35,011 nucleotides of DNA from Bryobacterales bacterium. GTDB lineage: Bacteria > Acidobacteriota > Terriglobia > Bryobacterales > Bryobacteraceae. Positions 7,319 to 15,666 of this stretch are shown in pieces. The first letter of the stretch is position 1, and every line of letters begins with the position of its first letter. The notes beneath the pieces were generated by a model. It was not told the DNA's origin, did no database searches, and saw only the letters and a list, made by a program, of their open reading frames with translations. Location of the stretch: positions 1 to 35,011 of the forward strand of contig JAFAQY010000105.1 of NCBI GenBank assembly GCA_019261985.1, written 5' to 3'. A program made the position numbers and the translations under genes.

Positions 7319-8443
7319 ATGACATGTAAAGATGGTTACATTTTTTCGAATGAACTTATTGACTTAGAGTTCGACCGGACGATTTCCCACGTAGATCCGG
7401 TCTTGAATGCTCGCGCGGAAGCCGCGCCAACCTGGCTTGCGCCGGGCTTTATCGACCTGCAGGTGAACGGCTTCGCGGGCGTGGACTTCAATTCTCCAGC
7501 TACACAGGGAGAATCGATGGCCGCTGCAATGGACGCAATCTTTGCCACGGGAGTAACGCGCTTTTTTCCCACGGTGATCACGGCTTCTCCCGAACGCATC
7601 TTGTCGGCGCTTGCGAATCTTGCGCGCATACGCGAAACGCTGCCTCGCGGCGAGGCAATGGAAGCGTTCCACGTTGAAGGCCCGCATATTTCGGCCGAAG
7701 ATGGCCCGCGCGGCGCCCATCCAGCGGCGTGGGTCCGCGCTCCGGATATCGAGGAGTATAAACGCTGGCAAGATGCAGCTGGCGGAGACGTGCGCCTGAT
7801 TACGCTCGCGCCGGAATGGCCGCAAGCGACACGCTACATCGAGCACATCACGGGCGAGGGCGTGGTGGCGAGCATTGGGCACACCGCGGCGACGGCCGAA
7901 CAGATCCGCGATGCCGTCCATGCCGGCGCGACTTTGTCAACGCACCTTGGCAACGCGGGCCATCCTACTTTGCCGCGGCATCGCAACTACTTGTGGGAGC
8001 AGCTAGCGGAAGATCGTCTGGCGGCGAGCTTTATCGTAGACGCCTTCCATTTACCGGATGCTTTCTTGCGCGTCGCGCTCCGTTCTAAGGGCGTTGATCG
8101 CAGTGTGCTGGTAACCGACGCGGTAGGGCCCACAATCGGCGAGGTTGAACTCGACCACCTGGCGGATGATCGTGTAGTTTTGAAAGGGGGCAGCCGGTTG
8201 GCGGGTTCCGGACTGCGTATGGATCGCGCCATCGCGAACACGGTGCGCCGGACGGGCGTTGGCCTCGGTGAAGCGGTGGCCATGGCGACCATAAATCCAG
8301 CGCGGGTGGGACGCGTCCGCGGACGGCTGCGCGGTTTGCAACCCGGCGAGCGGGCCGATGTGGTCCGGTTCCGGTGGGACGACGGCGTTCTTTCCATCCT
8401 TGAGACTTACTTGAGTGGCGAGCGCGTTTTCGGAGAGGTGTGA
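7319..8443 (+). CDS. nagA: N-acetylglucosamine-6-phosphate deacetylase
   Basis: A 374-residue amidohydrolase-fold enzyme that removes acetate from GlcNAc-6-phosphate to give glucosamine-6-phosphate, in the cytoplasmic amino-sugar and peptidoglycan recycling pathway. It shows the NagA hallmark APGFIDLQVNGFAGVDFN (residues 41-58). A metal-binding Glu lies in FHVEGPHIS (E120), His in IGHTAAT (H188) and STHLGNAGHP (H209), and the catalytic Asp in LVTDAVGP (D267). The spacing H188 to H209 is 21, as in E. coli NagA. The start ATG follows a weak GGGA box. No nagB, nagE or murQ gene is nearby. The gene is followed after 3 bp by the ICMT-like gene. Confidence 0.9.
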   Translation: MTCKDGYIFSNELIDLEFDRTISHVDPVLNARAEAAPTWLAPGFIDLQVNGFAGVDFNSPATQGESMAAAMDAIFATGVTRFFPTVITASPERILSALANLARIRETLPRGEAMEAFHVEGPHISAEDGPRGAHPAAWVRAPDIEEYKRWQDAAGGDVRLITLAPEWPQATRYIEHITGEGVVASIGHTAATAEQIRDAVHAGATLSTHLGNAGHPTLPRHRNYLWEQLAEDRLAASFIVDAFHLPDAFLRVALRSKGVDRSVLVTDAVGPTIGEVELDHLADDRVVLKGGSRLAGSGLRMDRAIANTVRRTGVGLGEAVAMATINPARVGRVRGRLRGLQPGERADVVRFRWDDGVLSILETYLSGERVFGEV

Positions 8444-8446
8444 GCT

Positions 8447-9040
8447 TTGATCCCAGCCTGGTATTTAGTCTTGGTTGGATTGATTGCCGTGGACCGGCTG
8501 GTGGAGATGGCCTACTCGCGACATAACCAGCGCGCGATGAGCGAGCGCGGCGCCCGAAAAGTCCGCGACCCGGCATTCATGGGAATGGTGCTCCTTCACG
8601 CCGGCTATCTCTGCGCCGCGCCCCTCGAAGTCGCTCTGTTGAGCCGGCCATTTCTCCCGTGGCTCGGATATCCGGCACTGGCGGTTTTGGCCGGCGCAAA
8701 CATGTTGCGAGTTTGGGCCATCCGCTCGCTCTCGCTGCATTGGAATATGCAAATTGTGGCGTCGCAGTCGCTGGGCCCCGTCGCAACAGGCCCGTACCGG
8801 TGGATTCGTCATCCCAACTACGTCGCCGTCTTCTTCGAGGTGCCGGCGCTGCCGTTAGTTCACACGGCCTGGATCACCGCGGTTACCGCGACGCTGGTGC
8901 ACACGCTTCTGCTTAAGCGCCGCATAGCAGCCGAGGAGCGGGTCTTAATGAGCGATCCTGTCTATCGCGCCCGAATGGGTGAAAAGCCGCGGTTTGTTCC
9001 CGCGACAATGCTGGCATTCCTGCGCGGAATTGTGAATTGA
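8447..9040 (+). CDS. Isoprenylcysteine carboxyl methyltransferase (ICMT) family membrane protein
   Basis: A 197-residue integral membrane protein with four to five hydrophobic segments. It carries the ICMT/phospholipid-methyltransferase signature GPYRWIRHPNYVAVFFE (about residues 112-128) and the C-terminal SAM-site elements RIAAEERVL and YRARMG. Bacterial members are often beside polyketide synthases or of unknown substrate. Translation probably starts at TTG 8447, with GGAGAGG 8 nt upstream inside the end of nagA. Tight spacing implies cotranscription with nagA, although no functional link is obvious. The family is sure and the substrate is not. Confidence 0.85.
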   Translation: MIPAWYLVLVGLIAVDRLVEMAYSRHNQRAMSERGARKVRDPAFMGMVLLHAGYLCAAPLEVALLSRPFLPWLGYPALAVLAGANMLRVWAIRSLSLHWNMQIVASQSLGPVATGPYRWIRHPNYVAVFFEVPALPLVHTAWITAVTATLVHTLLLKRRIAAEERVLMSDPVYRARMGEKPRFVPATMLAFLRGIVN

Positions 9041-9135
9041 AGTTCAAAGACCTCCCTGCAGGGCGCGACTTTCAGAATTCATTGTTGGCGAACCTCGGCG
9101 TTGTGGGGTTAAATAGGAGTTTATCGATCCTAACC

Positions 9136-10995
9136 ATGCATAGCACCGTGAAGAAACTTATTGGAGCCTGCGCTGGCTTCGCAGGCCTGTGTGCCTACGG
9201 CCTACTGGCCCAGACGCAACCGAACGCAGGCAACGTTGGAAGCGATCTGTTTGCGCGCGAGTGCGCCATGTGTCACGTGGCCGGGAACAATGACCGGGCA
9301 CCGTCGCTACAAGCGCTACGGGAGCTTGCGCCCGAAGCGATTGTGACCGCGTTGACCACGGGCAGGATGGCGGCGCAGGCGCAACGACTCTCTCCCGCCG
9401 ATCGTGTAGCGGTCGCGGAGTTCGTCTCGGGACGGGGCATCGCGGCAGTGCGTGGCAGTAGCACTGGCCTATGCGCCTCCACTACTTCCAGCACAAGCTT
9501 CGAGGTCGCATTCAATCGACCCTCGTGGAATGGATGGGGTGGCACGCTTGGGAGCGCCCGCTATGCGAAGGACGGCGGCATCGCCGCTGCCGACGTTCCG
9601 CGTTTGAAGCTTGCGTGGGCCTTTGGTTTTCCCAGGGCTTTATCAGCGCGCACGCAGCCTACCATCGTCGGCGATTGGCTGTTTACCGCGAGCGATACGG
9701 GCGAAGTTTTCGCCTTGGATGCGAAGACGGGATGCATACGCTGGACCTACACGGCCAAAGCAGGCGTGCGGGGCGCGCTGAGCGTCGCGTCATTAGGCTC
9801 GGGCAAATATGGTGTCTTCTTCGGCGACGGACAAGCGAATGCCTATGGCGTGGACGCTCAGACGGGCCGGCAGCTTTGGATCCTCAAGGTGGACGCACAT
9901 CCGAATGCCGTGATTACCGGCGCGCCGGCGGTCTATGACGGGCGCCTTTACGTTCCGACTTCGGGTGTCGGCGAAGAATCGCGCGGGCAAGATCCCAATT
10001 ACGCCTGCTGCTCCTTTCGCGGCAGCATTTCGGCGATCGACATTCGGAATGGCGAGCTTCGCTGGAAGAGCTATGCGATCCAGCCGGAGCCGCGCCCGCG
10101 CGGCCAAAGCAGCCAGGGCGTACAGTTACTCGGCCCGGCTGGAGCCGGCATCTGGAGTTCGCCGACAATTGACGCATCGCGCGGAGTTTTGTATGTGGGC
10201 ACCGGAAACGGCTATGCGGGTCCGGAGCAGCCAACGATGAATGCGATCATCGCCATGGACCTGAAGACCGGGGCGCACAAATGGGTGCGGCAGACCGTCC
10301 CCAACGACATTTGGCTCATGCAGTGCCAGAGCCAAGCCGCGGGCAAAGCCCCCACGCGACCGAACGCGAATTGTCCCGATCAGGAAGGTCCCGATTTCGA
10401 TTTTTCCTCCGCGCCGCTGCTCACCAAGACCGCGTCCGGCCGCGAGTTGCTGGTGGTCCCGCAAAAGTCCGGCGTGCTGTGGGCTTTGGATCCGGATAAA
10501 CAAGGGACGGTGGTGTGGCAGTATCGTTACGGACGCGGCAGCGGCTTAGGCGGCCAGTGGGGCGCGGCCGCGGACGGTGGGAACGCTTACATCGGCACGG
10601 GCGATGCATTGTCTCCACAGCCGGGCGGCATGCACGCGGTGAACCTCGAAACCGGCCAGCGAGCCTGGTTCGTACCGCCGCAGGAGAAGCTATGCAACGC
10701 GAGCGACAGGCGCTGCTCGGCTTCGCAAGGCGCGGCTATTACGGCGATTCCGGGCGTGGTCTTTTCAGCCGGCGGTGACGGCGGCCTGCGGGCATATGCG
10801 GCAAAGGATGGCGCCATCCTGTGGAGCTTCGACACGAACCGGCCCTTTCAAACAGTCAATGGAGTGCCTGCGAACGGAGGAACCATGGACGCTTCCGGCG
10901 CAGTGGTGGCCGGAGGGATGGTGTTCGTAAATTCCGGCTATAACAGCTTCGTGGGGCGAGCGGGCAATGTCCTGCTCGCGTTTCGTGTGGAGTAG
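9136..10995 (+). CDS. Secreted cytochrome c / PQQ-type beta-propeller dehydrogenase (polyvinyl-alcohol-dehydrogenase-like)
   Basis: The protein is probably 619 residues from ATG 9136, which is followed by a clear signal peptide (KKLIGACAGFAGLCAYGLLA). An in-frame TTG at 9037, inside the ICMT stop region, would add 33 residues before that signal and is rejected. The N-terminal domain binds one haem c (ECAMCH, C43-C46-H47). The rest is an eight-bladed PQQ-type propeller with repeats such as VFALDAKTG, AIDIRNGELRWKS and HAVNLETGQRAW. Adjacent cysteines in YACCSFRG recall the vicinal disulfide of quinoprotein dehydrogenases. The order haem c then propeller fits PVA dehydrogenase-like periplasmic enzymes that oxidise alcohols and pass electrons to the haem. 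A terminator follows directly. Confidence 0.85.
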   Translation: MHSTVKKLIGACAGFAGLCAYGLLAQTQPNAGNVGSDLFARECAMCHVAGNNDRAPSLQALRELAPEAIVTALTTGRMAAQAQRLSPADRVAVAEFVSGRGIAAVRGSSTGLCASTTSSTSFEVAFNRPSWNGWGGTLGSARYAKDGGIAAADVPRLKLAWAFGFPRALSARTQPTIVGDWLFTASDTGEVFALDAKTGCIRWTYTAKAGVRGALSVASLGSGKYGVFFGDGQANAYGVDAQTGRQLWILKVDAHPNAVITGAPAVYDGRLYVPTSGVGEESRGQDPNYACCSFRGSISAIDIRNGELRWKSYAIQPEPRPRGQSSQGVQLLGPAGAGIWSSPTIDASRGVLYVGTGNGYAGPEQPTMNAIIAMDLKTGAHKWVRQTVPNDIWLMQCQSQAAGKAPTRPNANCPDQEGPDFDFSSAPLLTKTASGRELLVVPQKSGVLWALDPDKQGTVVWQYRYGRGSGLGGQWGAAADGGNAYIGTGDALSPQPGGMHAVNLETGQRAWFVPPQEKLCNASDRRCSASQGAAITAIPGVVFSAGGDGGLRAYAAKDGAILWSFDTNRPFQTVNGVPANGGTMDASGAVVAGGMVFVNSGYNSFVGRAGNVLLAFRVE

Positions 10996-10998
10996 AAA

Positions 10999-11042
10999 AT
11001 GGCGGCATCCCGATAGCGGGAGAAGTCGCCGCCATGGTTTTT
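10999..11042 (+). terminator. Rho-independent terminator after the quinoprotein gene
   Basis: ATGGCGGC (10999-11006) pairs with GCCGCCAT (11028-11035), with an inner helix TCCCG/CGGGA (11008-11012 with 11017-11021), followed by a T5 run at 11038-11042. It starts 4 nt after the stop codon at 10995. Confidence 0.75.
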
Positions 11043-11628
11043 GCCTTGGATGTTTAGACGCAAAGCGCACCTGCGGGGGGGATGCAGAGTCTCGACTTCG
11101 GCAACAGGCTCCCGAGTTGCTCCTGAAATTTGTTCCAGCTCCAGCGGCTCCTGGGCTGCGCCGGCGAAGTTGCCACCACCACATGCGCAGCACTTCCTTC
11201 CGAAACGCTTTCATTTGCTCCTCGTTGTGCGGTACCGTCATATTGGAAATAAACGCGAACCACCGATGGCAGCCACTTTCCCGCGTCCTTGGCTTGGCCG
11301 CCATGCGCTTGCCCATCGTCTTCCGCAGCACCAGGAAGTATCCACTCTTGTGATTCTTCCTACAGATGTGAGTGAAATCCAGAAAATTAAAGGTCTCCGA
11401 CCTCCCTTCCCCACGTTTCGCACGCCGTTCAGCGGCATAGCCGCCCAAACTCAATCAGGCGCGTCTTCTCTGGATGCAGTTCCAGCCCGAACTTCCGCAC
11501 CCGCTCCTGCAAATCCGCCAGGAACCGCTGGGCTTCTTCCCGGTGCTGAACCTCAGCACGGCGTCATCGGCGTATCCCGCCGCGATGACATTGCCGTGCG
11601 CCACCTTCTTCCGCCATGCATGGGTCAT
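11038..11628 (-). pseudogene. Group II intron reverse transcriptase/maturase, degraded C-terminal fragment
   Basis: Pieces of a group II intron-encoded protein can be read in alternating frames on the minus strand. The first is WRKKVAHGNVIAAGYADDAVLRF with the catalytic YADD at 11575-11564. The frame then slips by one base to QHREEAQRFLADLQERVRK and LELHPEKTRLIEFGR. After another slip come GYAAERRAKRGEG and FLDFTHICRKNHKSGYF, then KWLPSVVRVYFQY, EEQMKAFRKEVLRMWWWQLR, SRWSWNKFQEQLGSLLPKSR and VRFASKHPRQKP. At least four frameshifts plus internal loss make it non-functional. The fingers/palm start (RT motifs 1-4) is absent and the fragment stops abruptly at the ABC permease relic. I saw no recognisable domain V ribozyme hairpin. 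Confidence 0.8.
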
Positions 11629-11639
11629 CGCGGATTACT

Positions 11640-11881
11640 TATGTCAGGCGAATACTGCTACCCGGAGCGTTTCCAAGCATCCTTACCGGACTGAAGGCGG
11701 GCTGGGTATTCGCGTGGAGAACGCTGATCGCGGCAGCAGCTGGTATTCGGGGTCAGTTCAGGCTCGGGGGGGAGTGTTCGGCGGCCTGCTCACGGTGATC
11801 CTCGTCGGCCTGCCGATCGACAATCTGGTCTTCAGAGCCATTGAGAATCGGACTGTTCGGAAGTGGGGCATGCAGGTTTGA
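11640..11881 (+). pseudogene. ABC transporter permease (nitrate/sulfonate/taurine NrtB-SsuC type), 3' relic
   Basis: Two frames on the plus strand give the C-terminus of an ABC importer permease of the nitrate/taurine family. From 11640 the text is YVRRILLPGAFPSILTGLK then FAWRTLIAAA, typical of the segment after the EAA loop. After a frame change near 11735-11770 it continues GGVFGGLLTVILVGLPIDNL and VFRAIENRTVRKWGMQV, ending in TGA at 11881. The 5' two thirds of the gene, with its partner ATPase and binding protein, are absent, and the reverse-transcriptase relic abuts the break. It overlaps the last 50 bp of hemD on the opposite strand. Its position next to a nitrate operon suggests an ancestral ABC nitrate importer. 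Confidence 0.7.
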
Positions 11882-12704
11882 TCCCACGCTTGCGAATCAA
11901 CACATCCGGGGCGAGCTCCGCGGCGGCCTTGACCAAAGCCCACATTTTCGGATGCTGCGGAATTATGTCCGGCGTAATGCCGCGCGCTTCAAGCGATGAT
12001 GTCATCACCGGGCCGACGGAGGCCACCGCTATATCCTCGCGCAAGCTTTTGAGCACCTGCTCCTCTAAGCCTTCCGCGAGCGCGATTTCCAGCAAGTGAT
12101 CGAGTTGAATCGACGACGTGAAAACGGCCACATCACACTCGCCCGCGGCCAGCTTTCGCGCCGCTGCGCGCAAGGGCGCGAGGTCGGCCGGAAGTTCCCA
12201 GCGGTAAATCGCGACTGGGGTCACGCTGGCCCCCAACCGCTCCAGCGCCGCATTCATCTCCGGATTCGGACGGCCGTACTCCTGCACGGCGATCCTTCGT
12301 TCGGGCCGGCCGGCCACGGCCTGCACGATCTCCTTCCATGTATTCGGCTCGGGAATGACGATTTCTACAGGCACGCTCAATGCCCGTAAGGCCGGGAGCG
12401 GTTTGGGGCCGCGGGAAACGATGGTCGCCTTCCGCAATGCGGAAGCGAAGCGGTCCAGCGGCATGTGCGCCGCCGCCGCTTCCCGCAGGAACTCCAGTCC
12501 CGCGCCGGTCATGCAGATCAGCATGTCGAATTCGCCGCGCTCCAAACGTTGCACGAAATGAACAACCTCGCCGTGCTCCTCCAACGCGCGCTCCTGTACC
12601 GATGGCGCGACAAAGGGATCGCCTTGCAGGCGGCGAATGAAGGCCTCGATCTCTTTGGCGCGCCGGCTTTCCAGGCTAAGTACGCGCAGTCCGGCGAATG
12701 ACAT
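11832..12704 (-). CDS. hemD: Uroporphyrinogen-III synthase
   Basis: A 290-residue HemD-family protein that cyclises hydroxymethylbilane to uroporphyrinogen III, precursor of haem and of the sirohaem used by NirB. It shows the two-domain HemD pattern: N-terminal LRVLSLESRRAKEIEAFIRR, linker IVSRGPKPLPALR, C-terminal VAVFTSSIQLDHLLEIA and the closing IAVASVGPVMTSSLEARGI. The family is poorly conserved, so the call rests on this pattern and context. It is the last gene of the nitrate operon, 30 bp after the porin gene. Its final 16-17 codons (after LIRKRG) are antisense to the permease relic, so the natural C-terminus may have been extended by the rearrangement. No CysG/SirC gene is seen in the window. 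Confidence 0.82.
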   Translation of the reverse strand: MSFAGLRVLSLESRRAKEIEAFIRRLQGDPFVAPSVQERALEEHGEVVHFVQRLERGEFDMLICMTGAGLEFLREAAAAHMPLDRFASALRKATIVSRGPKPLPALRALSVPVEIVIPEPNTWKEIVQAVAGRPERRIAVQEYGRPNPEMNAALERLGASVTPVAIYRWELPADLAPLRAAARKLAAGECDVAVFTSSIQLDHLLEIALAEGLEEQVLKSLREDIAVASVGPVMTSSLEARGITPDIIPQHPKMWALVKAAAELAPDVLIRKRGIKPACPTSEQSDSQWL

Positions 12705-12734
12705 GTCTAATACGAAAGTAGCGTGGCGAAGTTG

Positions 12735-14264
12735 TTAGAACCGGTACATCATCTCCAAGTAACCGAATTTTCCATCCTTTCCTCGCGGATAAATCTGCTC
12801 CATGGCGGCCAGCCCTTGCGTGTATCCGAAATAGCCGGTCCATGCGATTTGGCGCGTCATACGATACTCGACGCTGGTATCGTACAGATTGCCCAACGAG
12901 CGCCGTCCCGATGTCGAGCGGCCTGTATACCCGAAGCTCCACGGCTGGTAAATGCCGCCGCCGCTGTACCACAGGTCATTCGCGTTAGCGAGGCGCAGCG
13001 CGTGGAATTCGCTTGAAATGGTTAGTTTGGCATGTGGCCGCAGAATCAAGCTTGCCCAGCGATCCTCATTGTTCATCATGTTGAAGAACGGAAAACGCGC
13101 GTACGGCCGGGGCGTCGGCAGGACTTGAAAGAAGGTTTCATGTGTGGAGTCGTTCGGATTTCCGTCGCCGGAGCCGTACGTGTAGCCACCGCGAATCCAC
13201 GGCTTCACCCGGGGCAAAATTTTAGGCTGGAAGCCGCCTTCGAAATCCGCGGCGAAGGCGCGCTGTGTCTGCGTTCCCCAACGCCCCGTCTGCGCCGCTC
13301 CCCACGCGATCGCATCGATTGTGCCGGCAGCGGTAGTAAACGCATGCATGCTGTGCCCGCCGAACGTCTGGATCTGGATGTTATACAGATCGCCCCGGCG
13401 CGCAGCCAAGGACCGGTTATCGGTTTTCAGAATGTGCCGCCAGTCCTGGTAGTCGAGAAAGAAGAATCGCGTGTCAGCCGCGTGTCTTCCTTTGCCCCAC
13501 TCTTTCGTGTAGGCGCCATATGCGAAAGCAGCTCGATTCCATCCCCACCCGTCCACTTGGAATACGCCGCGCGTGGGGATCGCGCTCACGAACGTGAAAT
13601 CGGATGTGGATTTCGTGTAGGAATAATGTACGCCATCAAAGCTCCGCCCCACGTCGCTCCAACCAAAGTCTCCTAAAAGCCTCTGTGCAACCCGGCTGGC
13701 CTTCAGATTGGCGAGCGTGGCGTTCTTGGGGGTGATTTCGCTTCCATCCAGAAACGTGAACCGTCCGATATACAAGGAGTGCGCTTCATCGCCACCCAGC
13801 CCGCGAAAGTGCACGTAGAGCTGCTTCGGAAATATCATTGCCGTGTTTTGCGTGTTGTGATTGGCCGAGTAGTAATTCGACCCGAGTCCTAACGCCCCCT
13901 GTGGAGCGGGGGCTGTCGCGTTGGAAGGCAGAGCGAGCAGAAAGGGAACTGCAAATTCCGCATTCCAGTCCCAAGTTTTCAGCCGCTCGGACAAGCTCAG
14001 GCGTAAGATGTTGCCGGAGTACTGGTATTCATTCCCGGCCGGCGGAGCTGCGAACCAGTCCCAAGCATAAAGCCGCGCCCGCAGGCTGCCGGTGATGGTG
14101 ACAGGACCAAGTTGAACCGGCTTTGTAGCCGGAGTTGTTGAAGCGGGCGCGGGCGCCGCAGCCGGGCTTGCAGCGCCACCAGGGTCCGCAGCGGGCGCCG
14201 GAACCGCGTTCTGGGCCACGCCATTCGCCGCCAGTCCGAAGAATGCGAGGTACACGAATCGCAT
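12735..14264 (-). CDS. Alginate-export (AlgE-like) family outer-membrane porin, putative nitrate/nitrite porin
   Basis: The protein is probably 509 residues from ATG 14264, which has AAGGAAG 4-5 nt upstream; a TTG 15 bp earlier is the other option. A signal peptide (MRFVYLAFFGLAANGVAQ) is followed by an Ala/Pro-rich stretch (about 20-55). A beta-rich body with alternating aromatic residues follows, ending in the outer-membrane signature YLEMMYRF with a terminal Phe. Segments such as QLYVHFRGLG, RFTFLDGSEI and LANLKASRVAQRLLGDFGWS match alginate-export family porins. In this operon it lies 55 bp after narK, so a role as the outer-membrane entry for nitrate or nitrite is inferred from context rather than from an alginate link. 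Confidence 0.82.
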   Translation of the reverse strand: MRFVYLAFFGLAANGVAQNAVPAPAADPGGAASPAAAPAPASTTPATKPVQLGPVTITGSLRARLYAWDWFAAPPAGNEYQYSGNILRLSLSERLKTWDWNAEFAVPFLLALPSNATAPAPQGALGLGSNYYSANHNTQNTAMIFPKQLYVHFRGLGGDEAHSLYIGRFTFLDGSEITPKNATLANLKASRVAQRLLGDFGWSDVGRSFDGVHYSYTKSTSDFTFVSAIPTRGVFQVDGWGWNRAAFAYGAYTKEWGKGRHAADTRFFFLDYQDWRHILKTDNRSLAARRGDLYNIQIQTFGGHSMHAFTTAAGTIDAIAWGAAQTGRWGTQTQRAFAADFEGGFQPKILPRVKPWIRGGYTYGSGDGNPNDSTHETFFQVLPTPRPYARFPFFNMMNNEDRWASLILRPHAKLTISSEFHALRLANANDLWYSGGGIYQPWSFGYTGRSTSGRRSLGNLYDTSVEYRMTRQIAWTGYFGYTQGLAAMEQIYPRGKDGKFGYLEMMYRF

Positions 14265-14319
14265 CTGTCTTCCTTTCAAATGTTCGATCGGATCCGGCAG
14301 CGTGGCCGTCGAGGTTACA

Positions 14320-15663
14320 TTAATCTCCAGCTACGGCCGGCACAGGAACCAACGTGTCCGCCAGCCGCGCGGCGATCTCTTCTTTCGCGGCACGCTCGTC
14401 GTTCTCCGAAAAACGGACGAGTATCGCCAATGAGGAGCTAACCGCAATAATTACTCCGAGAATCAGAAACGCCTGCGGCCACGTCAAGCTGGAGGTTTTG
14501 AACAAAAACCCCGCCAACACCGCTCCCAGATTGCCTCCCGCTCCGACAATGCCCGCTACCGCGCCCAGAGCGCGCTTGTTCACAAAAGGCACCAGCGAGT
14601 AGGTAGCGCCGTTGGACATCTTCACGAACAATCCCGCGAGCAGCATGGTGGCTATCGCCAATGGCAGGGCGCGCATCCGCGAGAACAGCATCAAACCCAA
14701 GCCTTCGCCCAGGATGGTCGCAAACAGCAGCCAGGCGCGTCCGCGCAAACCCCAGCGCCGGCTGAAGCGGTCGCTAACGATGCCGCCCAGAGCGCGCGCG
14801 AAAAGATTCATCATGCCGAACGTCCCGGCGACGAAGCCCGCCGCCGTCAGCCCCAATTTGAAGTAATCAACGAAGTACAGAGCGGCATTGTTATCGATGG
14901 TCAGCTCCATTCCAAAGCAGCAGCCATAGAGCAGCGCCAACGCCCACACGCGGGGATCTCGCAGGGCCTCGGCGAACGCTCCAGCAGCCCTGGCGCGCTG
15001 CAGCCGGCCTTGTGCGCGTAACTCCGAGAAGCTGCCGTCGGCGGTGTCCTGCGTCAGAAAGTAATACGCGATTCCGGCCGCGAACATCACAGCGCCCGGC
15101 ACGAACATCGCCATGCGCCAGCCCCACCAGGCGCTGGCGCCCAAGCTGACGAAGGCAGTGAAGAGCAACGGCATAACCATCTGCGTTACGCCGCCTCCCA
15201 AATTTCCCCAGCCCGCGGCGGCGGCGTTCGCCGTTCCAACGACATTAGGGGCGAACATGATCGAGGTGTGATATTGCGTAATGACGAACGATGCTCCGAT
15301 GGCTCCGATTGCCAGCCGGAACATCAGAAACGACGTGTAATCGTGCGCCAGCCCGATCGCCATCACCGGCAGCGATCCCAAAACCAACATTCCGGTGTAG
15401 GCTTTTCGCGGCCCGAACCGGTCGCATAGCCAGCCCGCCAGCATCCGCGCCACGATCGTGATCGCAACGGCGGCAATCGCGGAATTGCCGACTTGCGCCT
15501 TCGTTAAGTGAAGTTCCTCGCGGATCACCGGCATTAACGGCGCTACGCCAAACCAACCAAAGAAGCACAGGAAAAACGCCAGCCAGGACATGTGGAACGC
15601 CCGCATGGGAGCGCTCTTGAAATCGGATAGACGAATTTCGACCGCTTTGTTGCGGAGGTTCAT
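14320..15663 (-). CDS. narK: NarK-type nitrate/nitrite transporter (MFS)
   Basis: A 447-residue MFS permease with about 12 hydrophobic helices. The nitrate-porter signature GWGNLGGGVTQMVMPLLF appears in helix 5, and the second Gly-rich signature VAGIVGAGGNLGAVLAGFLF in helix 11, as in NarK/NasA proteins. The MFS loop motif AGWLCDRFGPRKAY follows helix 2, with RFSRRWGLRGR at the mid-protein repeat. It would carry nitrate in, or exchange nitrate for nitrite, across the inner membrane. It lies 3 bp after nirD and upstream of the porin gene. For an assimilatory cluster the name nasA would be equally apt. Confidence 0.93.
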   Translation of the reverse strand: MNLRNKAVEIRLSDFKSAPMRAFHMSWLAFFLCFFGWFGVAPLMPVIREELHLTKAQVGNSAIAAVAITIVARMLAGWLCDRFGPRKAYTGMLVLGSLPVMAIGLAHDYTSFLMFRLAIGAIGASFVITQYHTSIMFAPNVVGTANAAAAGWGNLGGGVTQMVMPLLFTAFVSLGASAWWGWRMAMFVPGAVMFAAGIAYYFLTQDTADGSFSELRAQGRLQRARAAGAFAEALRDPRVWALALLYGCCFGMELTIDNNAALYFVDYFKLGLTAAGFVAGTFGMMNLFARALGGIVSDRFSRRWGLRGRAWLLFATILGEGLGLMLFSRMRALPLAIATMLLAGLFVKMSNGATYSLVPFVNKRALGAVAGIVGAGGNLGAVLAGFLFKTSSLTWPQAFLILGVIIAVSSSLAILVRFSENDERAAKEEIAARLADTLVPVPAVAGD

Positions 15664-15666
15664 AAT

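Noticed and set aside
9037-9135. TTG-started N-terminal extension of the quinoprotein gene
   Set aside because: It overlaps the ICMT stop, has no ribosome binding site, and would place 33 residues before an obvious signal peptide.
10765-11454. Minus-strand 229-residue frame as an intact gene
   Set aside because: Only its middle part matches a maturase; the frame begins and ends out of phase with the family and runs into the antisense of the quinoprotein gene.
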